Source: Carettochelys insculpta (lineage: Eukaryota; Chordata; Testudines; Carettochelyidae). From it: DNA of 64,000 nt. Below the pieces are notes generated by a model. It was not told the origin of the DNA. It made no database searches and saw only the letters and a program-made list of their open reading frames with translations. Below, piece after piece: positions 1 to 10,465 of this stretch (positions are counted from its first letter, which is position 1; each line of letters starts with the position of its first letter). Made by a program: the position numbers and the translations under genes. The stretch lies in assembly GCF_033958435.1 (NCBI RefSeq), contig NC_134161.1, positions 15,004,001 through 15,068,000 on the forward strand. The letters are read 5' to 3'.

Positions 1-157
1 TGGTTCCCAGCTCCCCTCCCTAGTGGTCCGGTCAGTTTCCAGGTTCCTGCAAGCCCAGGGACCGCCTGGTTCCCATCTCCCCTCAACTTCTGTGAAAATT
101 TGAGTTATGTGGAGGTTGCAGGAATGCAACCCCCATGTAACTCAAGGGTTTACTGTA
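1..157. mobile_element. DNA transposon fragment, pogo/Tigger-like end
   Basis: The block begins at the window edge and ends in 'ctcaagggtttactgta', which resembles the terminal inverted repeat (CAGTAAA-type) of pogo/Tigger-like Tc1/mariner short elements. A 'gagttatg...ggttgcaggaatgcaac' stretch with a near-palindromic feel precedes it. The other terminus lies outside the window, so the element cannot be delimited. There is no transposase coding sequence. The family assignment is from the terminal motif only. Confidence 0.4.
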
Positions 158-312
158 CTTGAGTACAATCAAGCTGTGATATGTATATGTGTGCATACTT
201 TTACTCTAGCAGTTTTCCAGAGGGACACCAATGACTTGTACTTAATTACTGGCAAAGCAGCTGGACTTTTACTCAAGTAACTTTTGGAGTACTTTTCCCA
301 TCTTTGCTTATT
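158..312. repeat. Possible old interspersed repeat with 'acttttactcaagtaac' motif
   Basis: Contains 'acttttactcaagtaac' followed by 'ttttggagtactttt', a self-complementary style of sequence that I associate with DNA-transposon remnants in fish and reptiles. Neither termini nor a target duplication can be defined. Confidence 0.25.
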
Positions 313-567
313 TCCACTAAACACACCCTAATCCCCAGAGAGAAACTCCCACCTAACTTTCTGTTTCTAGAGCTTTTTTCACCAGGGGTGGAGGATGGCC
401 TCTGGCAGAGAAATCGGTATCTGGATTTCAAATAGCAGGAATTTTCAGAGGAAGAGTTAGGTTCAACCCATGACGGTCCTTAGATGCAAGTGCTCTTGGC
501 AAAATCAGGGCCTAGAGTTTGATTCCAAGCACCCACCATGTTCAGAGACTTTTTATTTATTCTTTAT

Positions 568-790
568 TTGTACGTGTGTTATTGCATCACCCAGCTGGGC
601 AAAAAGATGATCCATGCCCCAAAGCGCATAACAGCAAAATATAAGGCAAGACCCAAGAGATGGGTACGGACATACAGACTGGGGAGAACACAAAATAATG
701 ACACAATATTGTTCAGCAAATCAGCAATGGTCTCAGGTCACCAGCAACCTTGCCATTGTCTCTTTCAGGGTTTTGCTTCCCTCTGGTCTG
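568..790 (+). repeat. Old SINE/MIR-like interspersed repeat
   Basis: The phrases 'ccatgccccaaagcgcata', 'aagacccaagaga', 'caatattgttcagca' and 'tggtctcaggtcaccagc' follow the order of a reptilian MIR-like repeat that typically reads 'ctgccccaaagagcttaca...'. A shorter relative is at 31575-31690. An open frame of 95 codons crosses this block, but it has no recognisable protein content and follows the repeat, so it is not called a gene. Family identity is from recall and is moderate to low. Confidence 0.4.
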
Positions 791-844
791 GAGGAGAATC
801 AAAGAGCTGTTTTAGAACTAGCTGAAACATGCAGATCCATAGTC

Positions 845-1012
845 TGAGGCTATGTCTACACTACATCAGAAAGTCAGTTTTAAGGCAGTTAGCTTGATTT
901 TACAATGTCACCGTCTTCACTGTAAATACCATTAGGTCGCTTTTGCGGAGCACTAAGGTCAATACTATTACACCCACAAAGTGAATCAGCGTAGTGCCAA
1001 GTTTGCATTCAA
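845..1012. mobile_element. Half of a 'tctacac' TIR element
   Basis: Begins 'ggctatgtctacactac', matching the terminal inverted repeat of the complete elements at 19810-20208 and 45521-45840. The matching right end (gtgtagacatagcc) is not found within 400 bp, so this is a truncated copy. It has no coding capacity. Confidence 0.5.
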
Positions 1013-1074
1013 AACATTAAATTAATACTAGTGTGGAAATATCATGTCCAGTCCAGCCAATAAATAGGCACAAA

Positions 1075-1097
1075 AAAACAAACAAACAAACAAAAAA
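1075..1097. repeat. (CAAA)n simple repeat
   Basis: A short 'caaacaaacaaacaaa' run at the end of an unannotated stretch. It could be the tail of a retroposed element, but no body was recognised. Confidence 0.6.
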
Positions 1098-1650
1098 TCC
1101 CCCAAAGCAACCCCCGCCCTCCAAAAGCCAACATTTTCATGCCCCTAAGCACCAGTTTTAGCATCCAAATTGTGGGTCAACGAGTCCTGTTCAAATCACA
1201 CCCCCAATATGAAAATTAGACAGTAGGTCTACATGGCTCGTTCTCTCACCACAGAAATGCAATCACTTCTAGGGTGTTACATAGAATTGTTCCATGCCAA
1301 GCAGAGCTGTACAGTATTTTCAGGAGTGGTAATAAAGAATAAGTTTTTGCATTAGACACCGCTGAGGGAAATTGAGACACGCAAGGAGATTGAGTGAAAT
1401 CATCCACCTTGGAAATCTGCCAGAAAGAAGAGGTTAAAACTATAACAAACATTAAGTGCAGTGTTACATAGATAAACTGTGCATTATTCTATCACTGGGG
1501 GAAGGTTTTCAGGAAACCAAAAGGCAATTTATTTTCAGCCATGCAGTCTCAATTATCCTGAAGGATTATGGTGCTTTTCTCCACTAGCAGCAGACAAACT
1601 TTGGGTCTAACATGGATTAAGAATAACAACAACAAAGAAGTCAAGTCTCT

Positions 1651-2513
1651 CTAAGACTACAGCTACATGGCACAGTTATTTGGAAGTAACTTTGCTGTTG
1701 TCTACACTAGGCACCCGCTATTTTGACATAAATTTGAAATAGTGGGTGCATTATTTCAAAACCGGTAATTCTCTCTTCAGGAGCAATAGTGCCTATCTCA
1801 AACTAGTTATTTCAAAATAAACACTGTTTGGAGGGGGAATAAGGGCTAACTCGAACTAAGGGGCCTTCAGCCCTCCCAAAGGTGCCCTGCTGGGTGCTCT
1901 GGCCACACAGCGGGAAAACTCCATGCTCCCTCCACCCCTCCACACACACCCTGGAGCCCTTAAAGGTAAACAGTATGCAGGAAGGGTTTGTGGTGTGAAG
2001 CAAGCCCCACTGATCCAACCACCCTGAGTCAGCATGAAGGGTCCGACCAGCCCACACCAGCTCCCTGGGAGCCTACCCCGAGCCCGGGCCAGCAGGAGGC
2101 ATGCAGCTTCCTGGTTGGGTGCAGAGATCCAGAACCTCATTGAGGTCTACGGGGAGAAGACCAAACTCCATGATCTCCGCTCCTGGCACAGGAACACAGC
2201 CACCTGTGGCCACACAGCCAATGTCTTGGGAAGCTGTGGCCCCATCTACACCCAGGAGCAGGGGTGGATGTAGATCAAGGGGCTCCACCAGGCATGCACC
2301 AGGGCCAGGGAGGCCAGGTCCTGGTCAGCTTCTCCTAAGCTGGGGGCGGGGCAGTCCCATCCCCACCTCACTTCTATTTCAAAAGGTCTTATTCCGGACG
2401 AACCTAAGAGAGCGCGGTGTCCACAGCTGAGTGGGTGCAGGTCCCTGTGCAGCAGCAGCTCTGCTGGCCAGGGTGCAGTGGAATCCCGCGCATGAGGTAA
2501 GTGTGTAGACATG
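1651..2513 (+). mobile_element. TIR element carrying a broken Myb/SANT-like domain
   Basis: The left end ('ctaagactacagctacatgg...gtctacactaggc', with TTTCAAAATA motifs to about 1830) and the right end ('gtgtgtagacatgtagagg' at about 2500) are the same type as the short TIR elements elsewhere in the window. Between them lies GC-rich DNA. Reading the plus strand from about 2100, the frame gives W..EI.NLIEVYGE, then DLRSWHRN, then CG..A..L, and after a stop at 2271 IKGLHQACTRAREA. That order resembles the Myb/SANT-like DNA-binding domains that accompany PIF-Harbinger transposons and their domesticated relatives. The domain has an internal stop and no clean start, so it is a pseudogene. The Harbinger link is inference. 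Confidence 0.5.
2101..2335 (+). pseudogene. Myb/SANT-like DNA-binding domain remnant
   Basis: An approximately 75-residue stretch with spaced features of a Myb/SANT-like domain: a tryptophan preceding an acidic helix (EIQNLIEVYGE), a second helix with LRSWHRN, a CG..A motif, and a third helix-like IKGLHQACTRARE after an in-frame TAG at 2271. Functional proteins of this class bind DNA and often partner a Harbinger nuclease. No nuclease (DDE) sequence is visible nearby. The stop codon, the lack of an initiation context and the position inside a TIR element argue for a dead transposon gene rather than a host exon. Confidence 0.45.
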
Positions 2514-3175
2514 TAGAGGTGCAGTAGACAGAAAACAAATGTCACCGTTGCCCAGACTCTAGAATGGAATTGCCTCCTTCACTCTTCTCAGAGCAAGATT
2601 TCATCAGTGCTCTTACTTCCACCTAGCTGCCTCCCTGCACCTCACCTGAGCTTTCCTCTCCTTCAGTCAGCTGCTGTGCAAGACCAGTTTCAGCTGGAGA
2701 GGCCGGCTGGCCATCTGGAGTCCTGTCACTCCATTGAATGCCTGGCAGGGGACACAGCTGATGTGGCTTGGCTTAATCCTCCTGCCTCGGGGCCATATGT
2801 CAAGTCCAAGTGCCTCATTCTCACCCAGCCTCCGCTCAGAGCACTCGGGTCTCTTTGTGACTCACGAGTGGGCGCTGCTGTTGGGCCCAGGTCTGTTCTT
2901 GGGATGGTGTTGTTCAGTTCACCTGATGCCAGTGGTGCTAATCCAGAGTGAAATCAGCATGAGATCACAATTAGACCCACACTTTATGTTTCCCACAACA
3001 AACCCCCTGAACTCTCCTCTCTGCTGGATTTTACCACAATTAATAACGCCTTTGCGGGTGTATCAGGCCTTGAATCTAAGAATCACAAATCACTTGGCAC
3101 ATAGGAATTGTCTGTTGGTGTCACTGGAATAGAGACAGTAATCCTCACTGGCCAATGTAAGTATATTAAAGAGAC
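2514..3175. other. Unannotated stretch, no gene seen
   Basis: Mixed-composition DNA. Two overlapping open frames of 114 and 132 codons have no recognisable domain, signal or splice context. I see no clear repeat termini here. Confidence 0.5.
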
Positions 3176-3179
3176 CAAG

Positions 3180-3440
3180 GGCGTGTGGTGATAACTTTTA
3201 TTGGACCAAATTCTGTTAGTGAGGTATTCCCAGCAAAACACGAGGTGGAACAGAGGAGTGCTTATATGCTAAAGGATCTGTCCTACCTTGCATTTGGCTG
3301 GGAGTCTCTTTCCGAGCCCTGAAGCAGAGCTCTGTGCAGCTCAAAAGCTTGTCTCTCTCACCAACATAAACTGGTCCAACGAAAACTATTACCTCATACC
3401 TCTTACCTTGTCTACCTCATATCCTGAGACTGACACAGCT
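3180..3440 (+). mobile_element. Penelope-like retroelement tail in foldback arrangement
   Basis: The left arm 'ataacttttattggaccaaa...gttagtgagg' is the reverse complement, with changes, of the right arm 'ctcaccaacataaactggtcc...actattacctcat'. The right side continues to 'cctgagactgacacagct', the turtle PLE-type terminus related to 'agactaacacggct'. A hammerhead-like core lies at 3319-3355: CTGAAGC, extra A, stem II GAGCT/AGCTC, AAA, AG-CTTGT-CT stem III, then C. Two core positions are mutated (A9 to C and G12 to A), so it should be inactive. No PLE reverse transcriptase is present. Confidence 0.55.
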
Positions 3441-3514
3441 ATAAGTACACATGACCCAGATACAGTAAGTATAGGTGAGCTAGATCAGGGGTCCAAAAAT
3501 GCCCTTGCAAAGTA

Positions 3515-3570
3515 GGCCATTATTATTATCCCCATTGCATGGATGGGGAAACTGAAGCAGAACAGGGTGC
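3515..3570 (+). repeat. MIR-like SINE core fragment
   Basis: 'attattatccccattgcatgg' followed by 'tggggaaactgaagcagaac' closely follows the MIR/CORE-SINE text 'ttatccccattttacagatggggaaactgaggcac'. Confidence 0.6.
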
Positions 3571-3616
3571 AGTTGTTTGGCCTGAAGAATATCAGCATAG
3601 CTGAGGTTTTCTAGCA

Positions 3617-3960
3617 CAAGGGTAAACAAACTTTTTACGTGGGGACCCACTTTTCATCCCTGCAATTAGCAGGGCCCCGCAACCTGTCTATTGTAATCCA
3701 AACTGATGGAAGTTTCAATTAAATTCATATGAAGAAAACCCTTTTTACACATGTAAGAATATAAGTCTGTTGAATGTAAAAGCTGCATTAATTGGTATAG
3801 AAATATGAATGCACAGACATAAAAACAGTAACATAGTTCAACATTTTAATGAGCTGGATATGCCTGAGACCCAGCGGCCAATTGTGCTGCACCCTACTTA
3901 TGAAATTTCATGCCCCCTGAGGGGGCCTGACCCCTGACTTTTTGCACCCCAATCTAGCCC
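3617..3960 (+). mobile_element. Non-autonomous hAT-like element, copy A
   Basis: Starts 'caagggtaaacaaacttttt', resembling the CAGGGGTGGGCAAACTTTTT end of hAT short elements. It aligns along its whole length, in the same order of landmarks, with the reverse complement of 32574-32933: 'cccacttttcatccctgcaatta', 'attcatatgaa', 'aaaacagtaaca', 'gagacccagcggccaat', 'tgccccctgagggggcct'. There is no transposase frame. The right terminus is set only by where similarity stops. Confidence 0.55.
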
Positions 3961-6900
3961 ACCCATTACTATAAGATCTAAGCCTAGGTCTCACCAAAGC
4001 ATATGGGAGTGTGCGTATCCTATAACCCTGGGTGGGACTGCATCTCACTTTCAGTCTAACTAGCTTAACCTCCTCTAAGTGCGGTAGAAACAGACCTAAG
4101 ACTATGCTACAGAACCTGTGCTGGCATAGGTAGGTGGGATTGCCCCACCACTCCATAGCATTAGCTGTGCCAGCAAAAGCACTCTTCTGTTTGCATAGCT
4201 GCATCTACCCTGGGGATTTGGTTCTCACAGAAATCTCCAGGGAGGCAGGGCTCTTCACAGATATTCGTCAGACTAAGTTTTTTTCCTGGAAAACCTTCCA
4301 CCAGTTCTTTCCTCGCATACCCAGGTGCTTTCACTGACACCACTGTGTAACGAGGGAACAATCAGATTCCTTTAGCTTTGCTCAAAGCTTTGCAGGTCTC
4401 CTTCAATTCAGAACATTGATTTATTAAAGGACATTGGTGGGAGGAGCTGGGAGGGAGCCTCAGGTCCTATTCCAACTTTGCTGGGACCAGGCAGTGCTGG
4501 AAAGTCGGTCTTCTCCCAAAACTAATGGATAGTTACGTCCCACACCTGGAGTATCCTTCAGAAACTGCCCACGTTCCTTGGAGAAAGGCTGACGCTGCCT
4601 CTGAGTCTGAGATGCAATTCACAGCACCTACCTGGCCATTATTCGACCTTAGCAGGCTATGTTGGAGTTGGAGATTGATAAAGGCAGACAGCTCCCCAAA
4701 CCCTCTTAATTGGAACTCAGAAGATCTATTGACTTTGCTCCCCGCATCCCTGTTTTGAGTGTCTGAGGATTTTTTTCCCCTAAAGATTTTTTTTCATTAG
4801 TGACTAAGAAAATATTAAGGTGCTGACATCTCCAGAGTGATAGTGGATTTGCAATATGCATTAGCTTGAAAGTTTATCCAGCCCTTAATACGCCTGAAGA
4901 GGAATGGATGCACTTTGGCTATACCAGGGAATCTGATTGTTCCCTAAATAACTAATTCATCTTCATAGCACACGGATGTCAAAGGATAGTAGAGTAGCTT
5001 CACCCAAGGTCGTGCCAATTAGCAGCAGGGGAGAGCTGGAATTACAGCTAATATTAGCTGTAAACAGCTGAACGACACGTACAACCCTGAAGCCATAGGA
5101 TTTCACCCATCCTCTGGGAGACTTCAGGTGTAGGTAGGTTGAACATGATCGAATAACACTCTGCTCCTGTAAGAGAGACATTGGGGGGAAAGTTAGAGTT
5201 CTAGTACTACATTGTGGAATTTCTACTTTCCACACCACAGGTGGTGAAGGGACAACTGGATGAACCTGAGAGCTGGAAGGGGCAGAACTGAAAGGTGGGA
5301 AAGACTGATATTTAGATACACAGTGAAACACAAATTAGGCAAAACCCAAACAGGCTAGAGTCAATTATAGGTAAGTGCTTTGGGTTTAATGGCACAGGGA
5401 CTGAAAAGGCAACAGCTTCTTAAAGAGGAATCCCTAAAAAGCTTTTTCATAACTTTTGTGGCCAGAAGGCATCATGATTAGAGGCTCTCATCTGACTTCC
5501 AGTTGAATGAAGGCCAGAGGACCTCAACCAGCTACTCCTATATTGAACACAGTAATTTATATTTACTAACCATTGCTTCAATAAAGGTGCCCAGTCTTCA
5601 TGGGAAGCCTTCCCAAGAGGCAGAATCCACCACTTCCCATGGGAGTTTGCTGCAATGGTTAATTTCCTTCATTGTGTTACACAAGTGTGCTTTATTTCTA
5701 ACTTGAACTTGATCCTGAGGGAAGATCCGGGTGAACCAGTCACTGGAAGGTGACATGACTCCTCCTTTACAAGGCTGGTACCTTTTTAATACAAGTTTAA
5801 ACTCTGCTGAACCCGATGACCAAGACCAAACTCCATGGCACTTTACAAGTATTAACTCAGTGCCACCCTTGAGCATAGGACCAGGGACCAACACACGAAA
5901 AAACCTGCCCTCTTAGAGGATAGGTAATAGACCATGGCAACCAACAACACAGATGAAGTCATGTCAGAATGGGATAAACAAGACACAGACTGAAGACAAC
6001 TGCTTCCTCTGGGATGAAGGGCCTATTCGAGCCCAGAAGCACACCCATCCAAACAGCAATGGACCACGGAGCACAAGAACCACAAAAGCAGCGTTGCCTG
6101 GTAGTCGAGGCACTGGCCAGGAGACCTGGGCTCTTCTCCCTGGTCTGCTAACAAACTGTTGTCCGAGGCTGGGCAAGTCACTCCGCTTATCCTGTGCTGT
6201 TGCATCTCTTCCTACCCTTCATATGCATAAATGAGAACTCTTCTGAGCAGGGGCTGTTTCCCACAGTGGAGCACAAGAGGGCCCCAGTTCTGGGTAGGAC
6301 CTTGTAGCTTCTGCTGCGCAGGAAGTAATAATAGCAGCCCACAGCCACTGGAACAGCCCCCTCTGGCTTGTGCAAGGTTGTGACTGAAGCTCCCATTCAC
6401 TTGCATTCATTTTCCTCTCTTCCCCCACATCCTGCTCTTCCCCCGGAAGATTCACTGCCCTTAATTTGATGTGTGCTTTAAAGCTCTTGTCACCACTGCT
6501 CTTGTTTAATAAGTAGTTAATCAATTCTGCTGAGCAGCTGCAGCTCTGCTGCTGCCAGCCATGCTAAAGTAGGACACGGTGATTAATTTATTTTATTTGT
6601 TTCTTTGTCTGCCAGCCATACATTCTACTGACTCCTCACAGAGTGACTCAGGGATATGCGAATACTCATTCTTGAGGGCTCCGTTGTTTTGCCTGGTGGC
6701 GAGTGATCAGTTGTGGAGACGATGCATTTTCCCAGGGGTGAAAAAGGCATCGGTATGGCGGCAGGGAACACGGTGGTAAATCAACTCACCTGCAAGAGCG
6801 GTTTACAAACAACTTACCTGCCTGCTGGTTCAGCTTATGAGCCATACTCAAGAGACACCTGCAGCCTTCCCTCCTCACCAGCTACCACACCCTGGGCCTG

Positions 6901-7040
6901 AATTCCAGTAACAATGAGTTCTTGCTAAAAAGAAAATGCCCATTCCTGCAGGGTAAGGGGAACTTTAAGCATCCAAGCAACATTAGCTTTTGCTCCCACC
7001 CAGCATCCAATCACAACAGAAACATGAATTCATTTAGCTC
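3961..7040. other. Long stretch with no gene and only old repeat traces
   Basis: Contains a possible decayed TIR element around 4095-4215 ('agactatgctacag...gcatctaccctgggg'), a MIR-like trace near 4985-5040 ('cacccaaggtcgtgccaatt') and another near 6095-6185 ('gggctcttctccctggtctgc...gggcaagtcactc'). The block at 6480-6620 is AT-rich with TAATCAATT and GATTAATTTATTT motifs and could be regulatory. Open frames up to 122 codons are unrecognisable. Confidence 0.45.
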
Positions 7041-7044
7041 CTCC

Positions 7045-7135
7045 ACATCCTATACCATTGCTTCCATTTAACAGCAGAGGCATTGACACACAGAGAGGTT
7101 AAGTAATTTGGTCCAGGTTCTGTGGCAGAGATGTC
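7045..7135 (+). repeat. MIR-like SINE fragment
   Basis: 'catttaacagcagaggcatt' then 'cacacagagaggttaagtaa' and 'ttggtccaggt' follow the MIR core order (payload-free SINE core). Confidence 0.6.
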
Positions 7136-7544
7136 AATTCAATCCAAACATTCAGATTCTGCCGCCGGGACCTTAATTGAGGGACCACTCTGTGTGTGTG
7201 TCTGGGTTCTTAGTGCAGGAAGAAATCTTGTCTTTCTCTACAACTGAGTTGGGGGGAAAGTGCTGAAGTCAAGCTATGGCCGCTGCTTCCAAGCAAGTGA
7301 GGGGCGAGAGTGAAACAGAGGGCAAAAGAGGAGGTTAGTGGCTGAAGACTGGAACTGGAAGGCCACTTGTTTCTCCAGACAGAGAATTAGGGAAGAAGTC
7401 AGAGTGCTAATAAAGTGGCTATATACACAACAAAGGTGGAGGCAGGATCTGTGGCTATTTCAATTATTTAGTGGGAAGGGGCAATTTTTCATGTGACGTT
7501 TATACAGATGCCCCCTGCATCTGCAGTGAGTTCTGGGAATAGAA

Positions 7545-7790
7545 AGTGTGATCAGATTAGAAATACAGGGAAGATTTTCAACCAGGAGGGTAAGAAACCA
7601 TTGGAACAACCTACCAAGAGTCGTGCTGGATTCTCGCCCAGGGATGTTTTAAATTCAAGGTTGAAAGTTTCCTGAAAAGTCTCCTCTGGTTCAAATGGGA
7701 CCTTACTCGGGGACATCCTATGGCATCTGTTAAGCAGGAGGTCATCCTAGATGGCACATTGGTCCTTTCTGATGTCATAATCAGTTCCAA
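7545..7790 (+). mobile_element. CR1-like LINE 3' end, degraded
   Basis: The text 'aaaccattggaacaacctaccaagag' (split across a decayed codon frame), 'gttttaaattcaaggttg' and the tail 'taagcaggaggtcatcctagatggcacattggtcctttct' follow the 3' end of CR1-family LINEs in amniotes: the C-terminus of ORF2 and then the conserved tail. It is 5'-truncated, as most CR1 copies are. No intact reading frame remains. Confidence 0.6.
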
Positions 7791-7990
7791 ACCTCACTGT
7801 GCTAGTCTTTCCTTCCTGTCACCCCACTGCTGGAGCCTTTCACTGCCATGGATGTGTGGAGCCTTTTCCCTGGCCAGAGCCTGTCCCTGAACTGGGGGCA
7901 GATTCCAGCAGACAGGAGGCAGCAGACAAAATAGCAGCATAAGTGCACCTTGGCAGTGCGTGGGTGTACAGACAGCCATCTAGGGTACAG

Positions 7991-8062
7991 ACCAATGTTC
8001 CCTCTAACTTCTCCATCCATGGGCAGAATAAGTTTTGTTCCAGGCACCCAGGCATGTGTGGA
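7991..8062 (+). mobile_element. hAT-like element end ('tgttccctctaac')
   Basis: 'caatgttccctctaacttctcc' followed by 'catccatgggcagaataag' and 'ttttgttcc' matches a common turtle DNA-transposon terminus. The reverse-oriented counterpart is at 50681-50761 ('aagaaaattcattccacaca', 'gatggaaaaaaattagacagg'). Where this copy ends to the right is unclear. Confidence 0.45.
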
Positions 8063-8614
8063 TTTGCATCACAGTAGAAACATGTGTGGCTGTGGGAACT
8101 CAGATAATCAGCAGGTTGGCACCTGAATCTCTGCTGGGGAGAGATCTGTCCTTGGAGTGCTTCCCAGAGCTCAGCTTACAGAACATACCCCTGTGTTTGG
8201 GCTACAAAGCGACTCACTCACTACATGGCTATTTACACCTGTGCAAGAGAGGCATGCTGCGTATGTATGCTGCAGGCCGCCATAGGTTTTTGCAGGCATC
8301 ATTGCAGACGAAAGTTCTCAGGGAGGACCTGGAGGGAGTGAGTCACCAGCACAGGAGAACAATGAAGGTTCGAGTTTGAAAGTGCAACAGGTGGGTGATG
8401 AAAGGTGACCTCACGGACTGGGTGGAGGCTGCCAGCCCACAGAGATGGGTGTGGTAAACAGCAAAAAGCTTTCCCAGGCAAGAGATCAGGTGGGCTGAGC
8501 AGGGAAAGGAGCCCTGGAGGTCATTCTCAGCAGGTAAAGCTCTGTCAATGCCTGCACAGATTGTCAGTGCAGGATGAGATGACAGGTCAGATAGAACACT
8601 CTGCAGTGCGGTTT
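8063..8614. other. Unannotated stretch, no gene seen
   Basis: Partly repetitive-looking DNA following the hAT-like end. The longest minus-strand frame in this area (8343-8816, 157 codons) has no recognisable domain and overlaps a foldback element. Confidence 0.45.
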
Positions 8615-8694
8615 CATCTACGCTGCAATTAAACCCCTGAGGGTGCCCCTGGCTCAGGCTTGGGCTATGGGGTTGTAAAGTTGTGGGGTAGATG
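8615..8694. mobile_element. Short foldback element ('ctacgctgcaattaaaccc')
   Basis: 'catctacgctgcaattaaacccc' (read as two halves) pairs with 'ggggttgtaaagttgtgg' and 'tagatg' on the right, giving an approximately 80-bp inverted-repeat unit. The same style of palindrome (ctgcaattaaac...) is a familiar reptilian MITE. No coding capacity. Confidence 0.5.
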
Positions 8695-8759
8695 TTGAGG
8701 CTGGAGCACAGACTCTGGCACCCCATGACCATAGAAAGCTCTTCCCAAATGGTCCCACC

Positions 8760-10316
8760 ATCATCAAGTGGCTCACAAACGAGCCCAGGCTGCCTGTTTC
8801 CAAAGAGCAGGTGCACTGTATCAGCGGCTCACACACTGCTGTGTTAGGCCATGAGCGAGGGAACGGAAAGCCATAAAGCTTTCAGACCAGGAGCAAATCG
8901 GGGACCAGGGTGTTCTAAAACCATTCACATTGCTCACTGAGATCACTGCGAATGTGGTGCCTTGACAAATGTTTGCAGAACAATGGGCAGGAGACTTGGG
9001 CACGAAGCTCATTAACTACAAAAGGGATCTCTATTTTCCGTGTCTTGAAGCACCTCTTTGGAAACGGACTTCTTTTGTATTTCCTACATATAGCTCTTCT
9101 CTCTCTGTTATCCCGCTCCCCCTGCAAACAGGAGAGGGCTCAGTTCCCTTGAACTGCATAAGAGCTACTTATGAAAGATGAATGGGTCTAAAGACTTCTG
9201 GGAAATGAAAACGATTCTTTCCCCCTGTTGCAAGGGTGACAAACGATGCAGTGCTGGTTCTGTACAGTACATGTCAAGGATCAGCAAACAGGGCTGAATA
9301 AAGAAAGAACTGACCTGTGCTTACTCTCAAGACTCAAATTCAACCACAAGTGTTTTATTTCTCAAGATCAAAAAAAAAGTTGGTGAACTTTCCCAAGAAA
9401 AAATAATAGCAAGAGCTTTGAGTGATCATATGGCTGCATGGATAGGGACATGAGGAAGCCATCAAGAGAGCAGGGGCCTTTTCCCTGGACGTGCTTCATT
9501 CTTTTTTTGCCTCCACCCCTTTGTTTACCACCTCTTAGTAGTTGCTTTACAGCATTTCATGCCATGGAGCCTGACCTTGACTGGGGCCTCTACTGTTACA
9601 CAAATAATATGAGAGTAGACTGCTGGAAAAACTCCTCGGAGCTTAAATGGTCCTTCAACCTTGGGCAGGTCCTCTGTACTAGGGGGAATTTCACTCTGTA
9701 AGCAGACAACCAGGATTCTCAAGGGAAACATATAACTGGAGGATAATGGAGGCCATTCACAAGTCAATATGTGATGACAGTTATTACTCGGGCACTTATG
9801 AAAATGCAGTGGCCTTTCCTGGCTTCATGTACGGCGTATGTACTCACTGTGAAGTCTCAGTGGCAGTGCCCAGTACAAAGAAGCTGTGATCCTGGCTGGC
9901 CCGCAGGCACTACTATATGAAACATGATGAGTAACACAAGATGATCTAAACATCCCCATTGGAATGCTCACTTTGAGAGCTGTCCGGAGAACACAAAGCT
10001 CCTTGTGCCAAAAATATTGAGGTTGTGGCCTATTTTTCTCTTCCAGTGTGAAACGAAACCGAAATGTTTTGACATTTTTCATAGTGAGAGAGATGGGGGC
10101 AGGAGAGAGACAGGCCACCAGGTTAGCAAATAGCCTGGTCCCATCAAAAAGAAGTGACTTGGCTTGGAAACGTATAACAATGATGCTGCTGGTTGGGTCG
10201 TTAGCAGCAGGGGTAGAAGTGAAGACTTCTAGATCTACAGTCACCAGCCACTGTTACCTCACCTAAAAGACTCATCTGTGCATGAACAAAAGCTGTAGAA
10301 ACCCATGAAGTGCAAT
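8760..10316. other. Gene-free stretch without recognised elements
   Basis: Nothing is confidently identified. A 139-codon minus-strand frame at 9825-10244 and an 87-codon plus frame at 9438-9701 have no family resemblance I can name. No polypyrimidine-AG/GT pairs flank a plausible exon. Confidence 0.45.
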
Positions 10317-10363
10317 AGCAACGAAGGGTCCTGTGGCACCTTATAGACTCACAGAAAAGTTTT

Positions 10364-10401
10364 GAGCATGAGCTTTCGTGAGCACAGACTCACTTCATCA
10401 G
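10364..10401 (-). ncRNA. Hammerhead-ribozyme-like core, left arm
   Basis: On the minus strand the order is CTGATGA (10401-10395), one extra A (10394), stem II GTGAG/CTCAC (10393-10389 with 10382-10378) closed by TCTGTG, GAA (10377-10375), stem III AGC/GCT (10374-10372 with 10367-10365) closed by TCAT, and C at 10364 as the UH cleavage position. This meets the conserved hammerhead layout apart from the extra A between A9 and position 10.1. Penelope-like elements are known to encode short-stem-III hammerheads. Stem I was not identified, so activity is unproven. Confidence 0.5.
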
Positions 10402-10427
10402 ATGCTCATGAAATGCATCAGATGCAC

Positions 10428-10465
10428 CTGATGAAGTGAGTCTGTGCTCACGAAAGGTCATGCTC
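10428..10465 (+). ncRNA. Hammerhead-ribozyme-like core, right arm
   Basis: On the plus strand: CTGATGA (10428-10434), extra A (10435), stem II GTGAG/CTCAC (10436-10440 with 10447-10451), GAA (10452-10454), then AGG-TCAT-GCT and C at 10465. The third stem III pair is G-G instead of C-G, so stem III is weaker than in the left arm. It lies 26 bp from the oppositely oriented core. Confidence 0.4.

Noticed and set aside
8343..8816. 157-codon minus-strand frame
   Set aside because: No recognised domain, overlaps a foldback element, no start or splice context.
9825..10244. 139-codon minus-strand frame
   Set aside because: No family resemblance and no evidence of expression context; left as unannotated.
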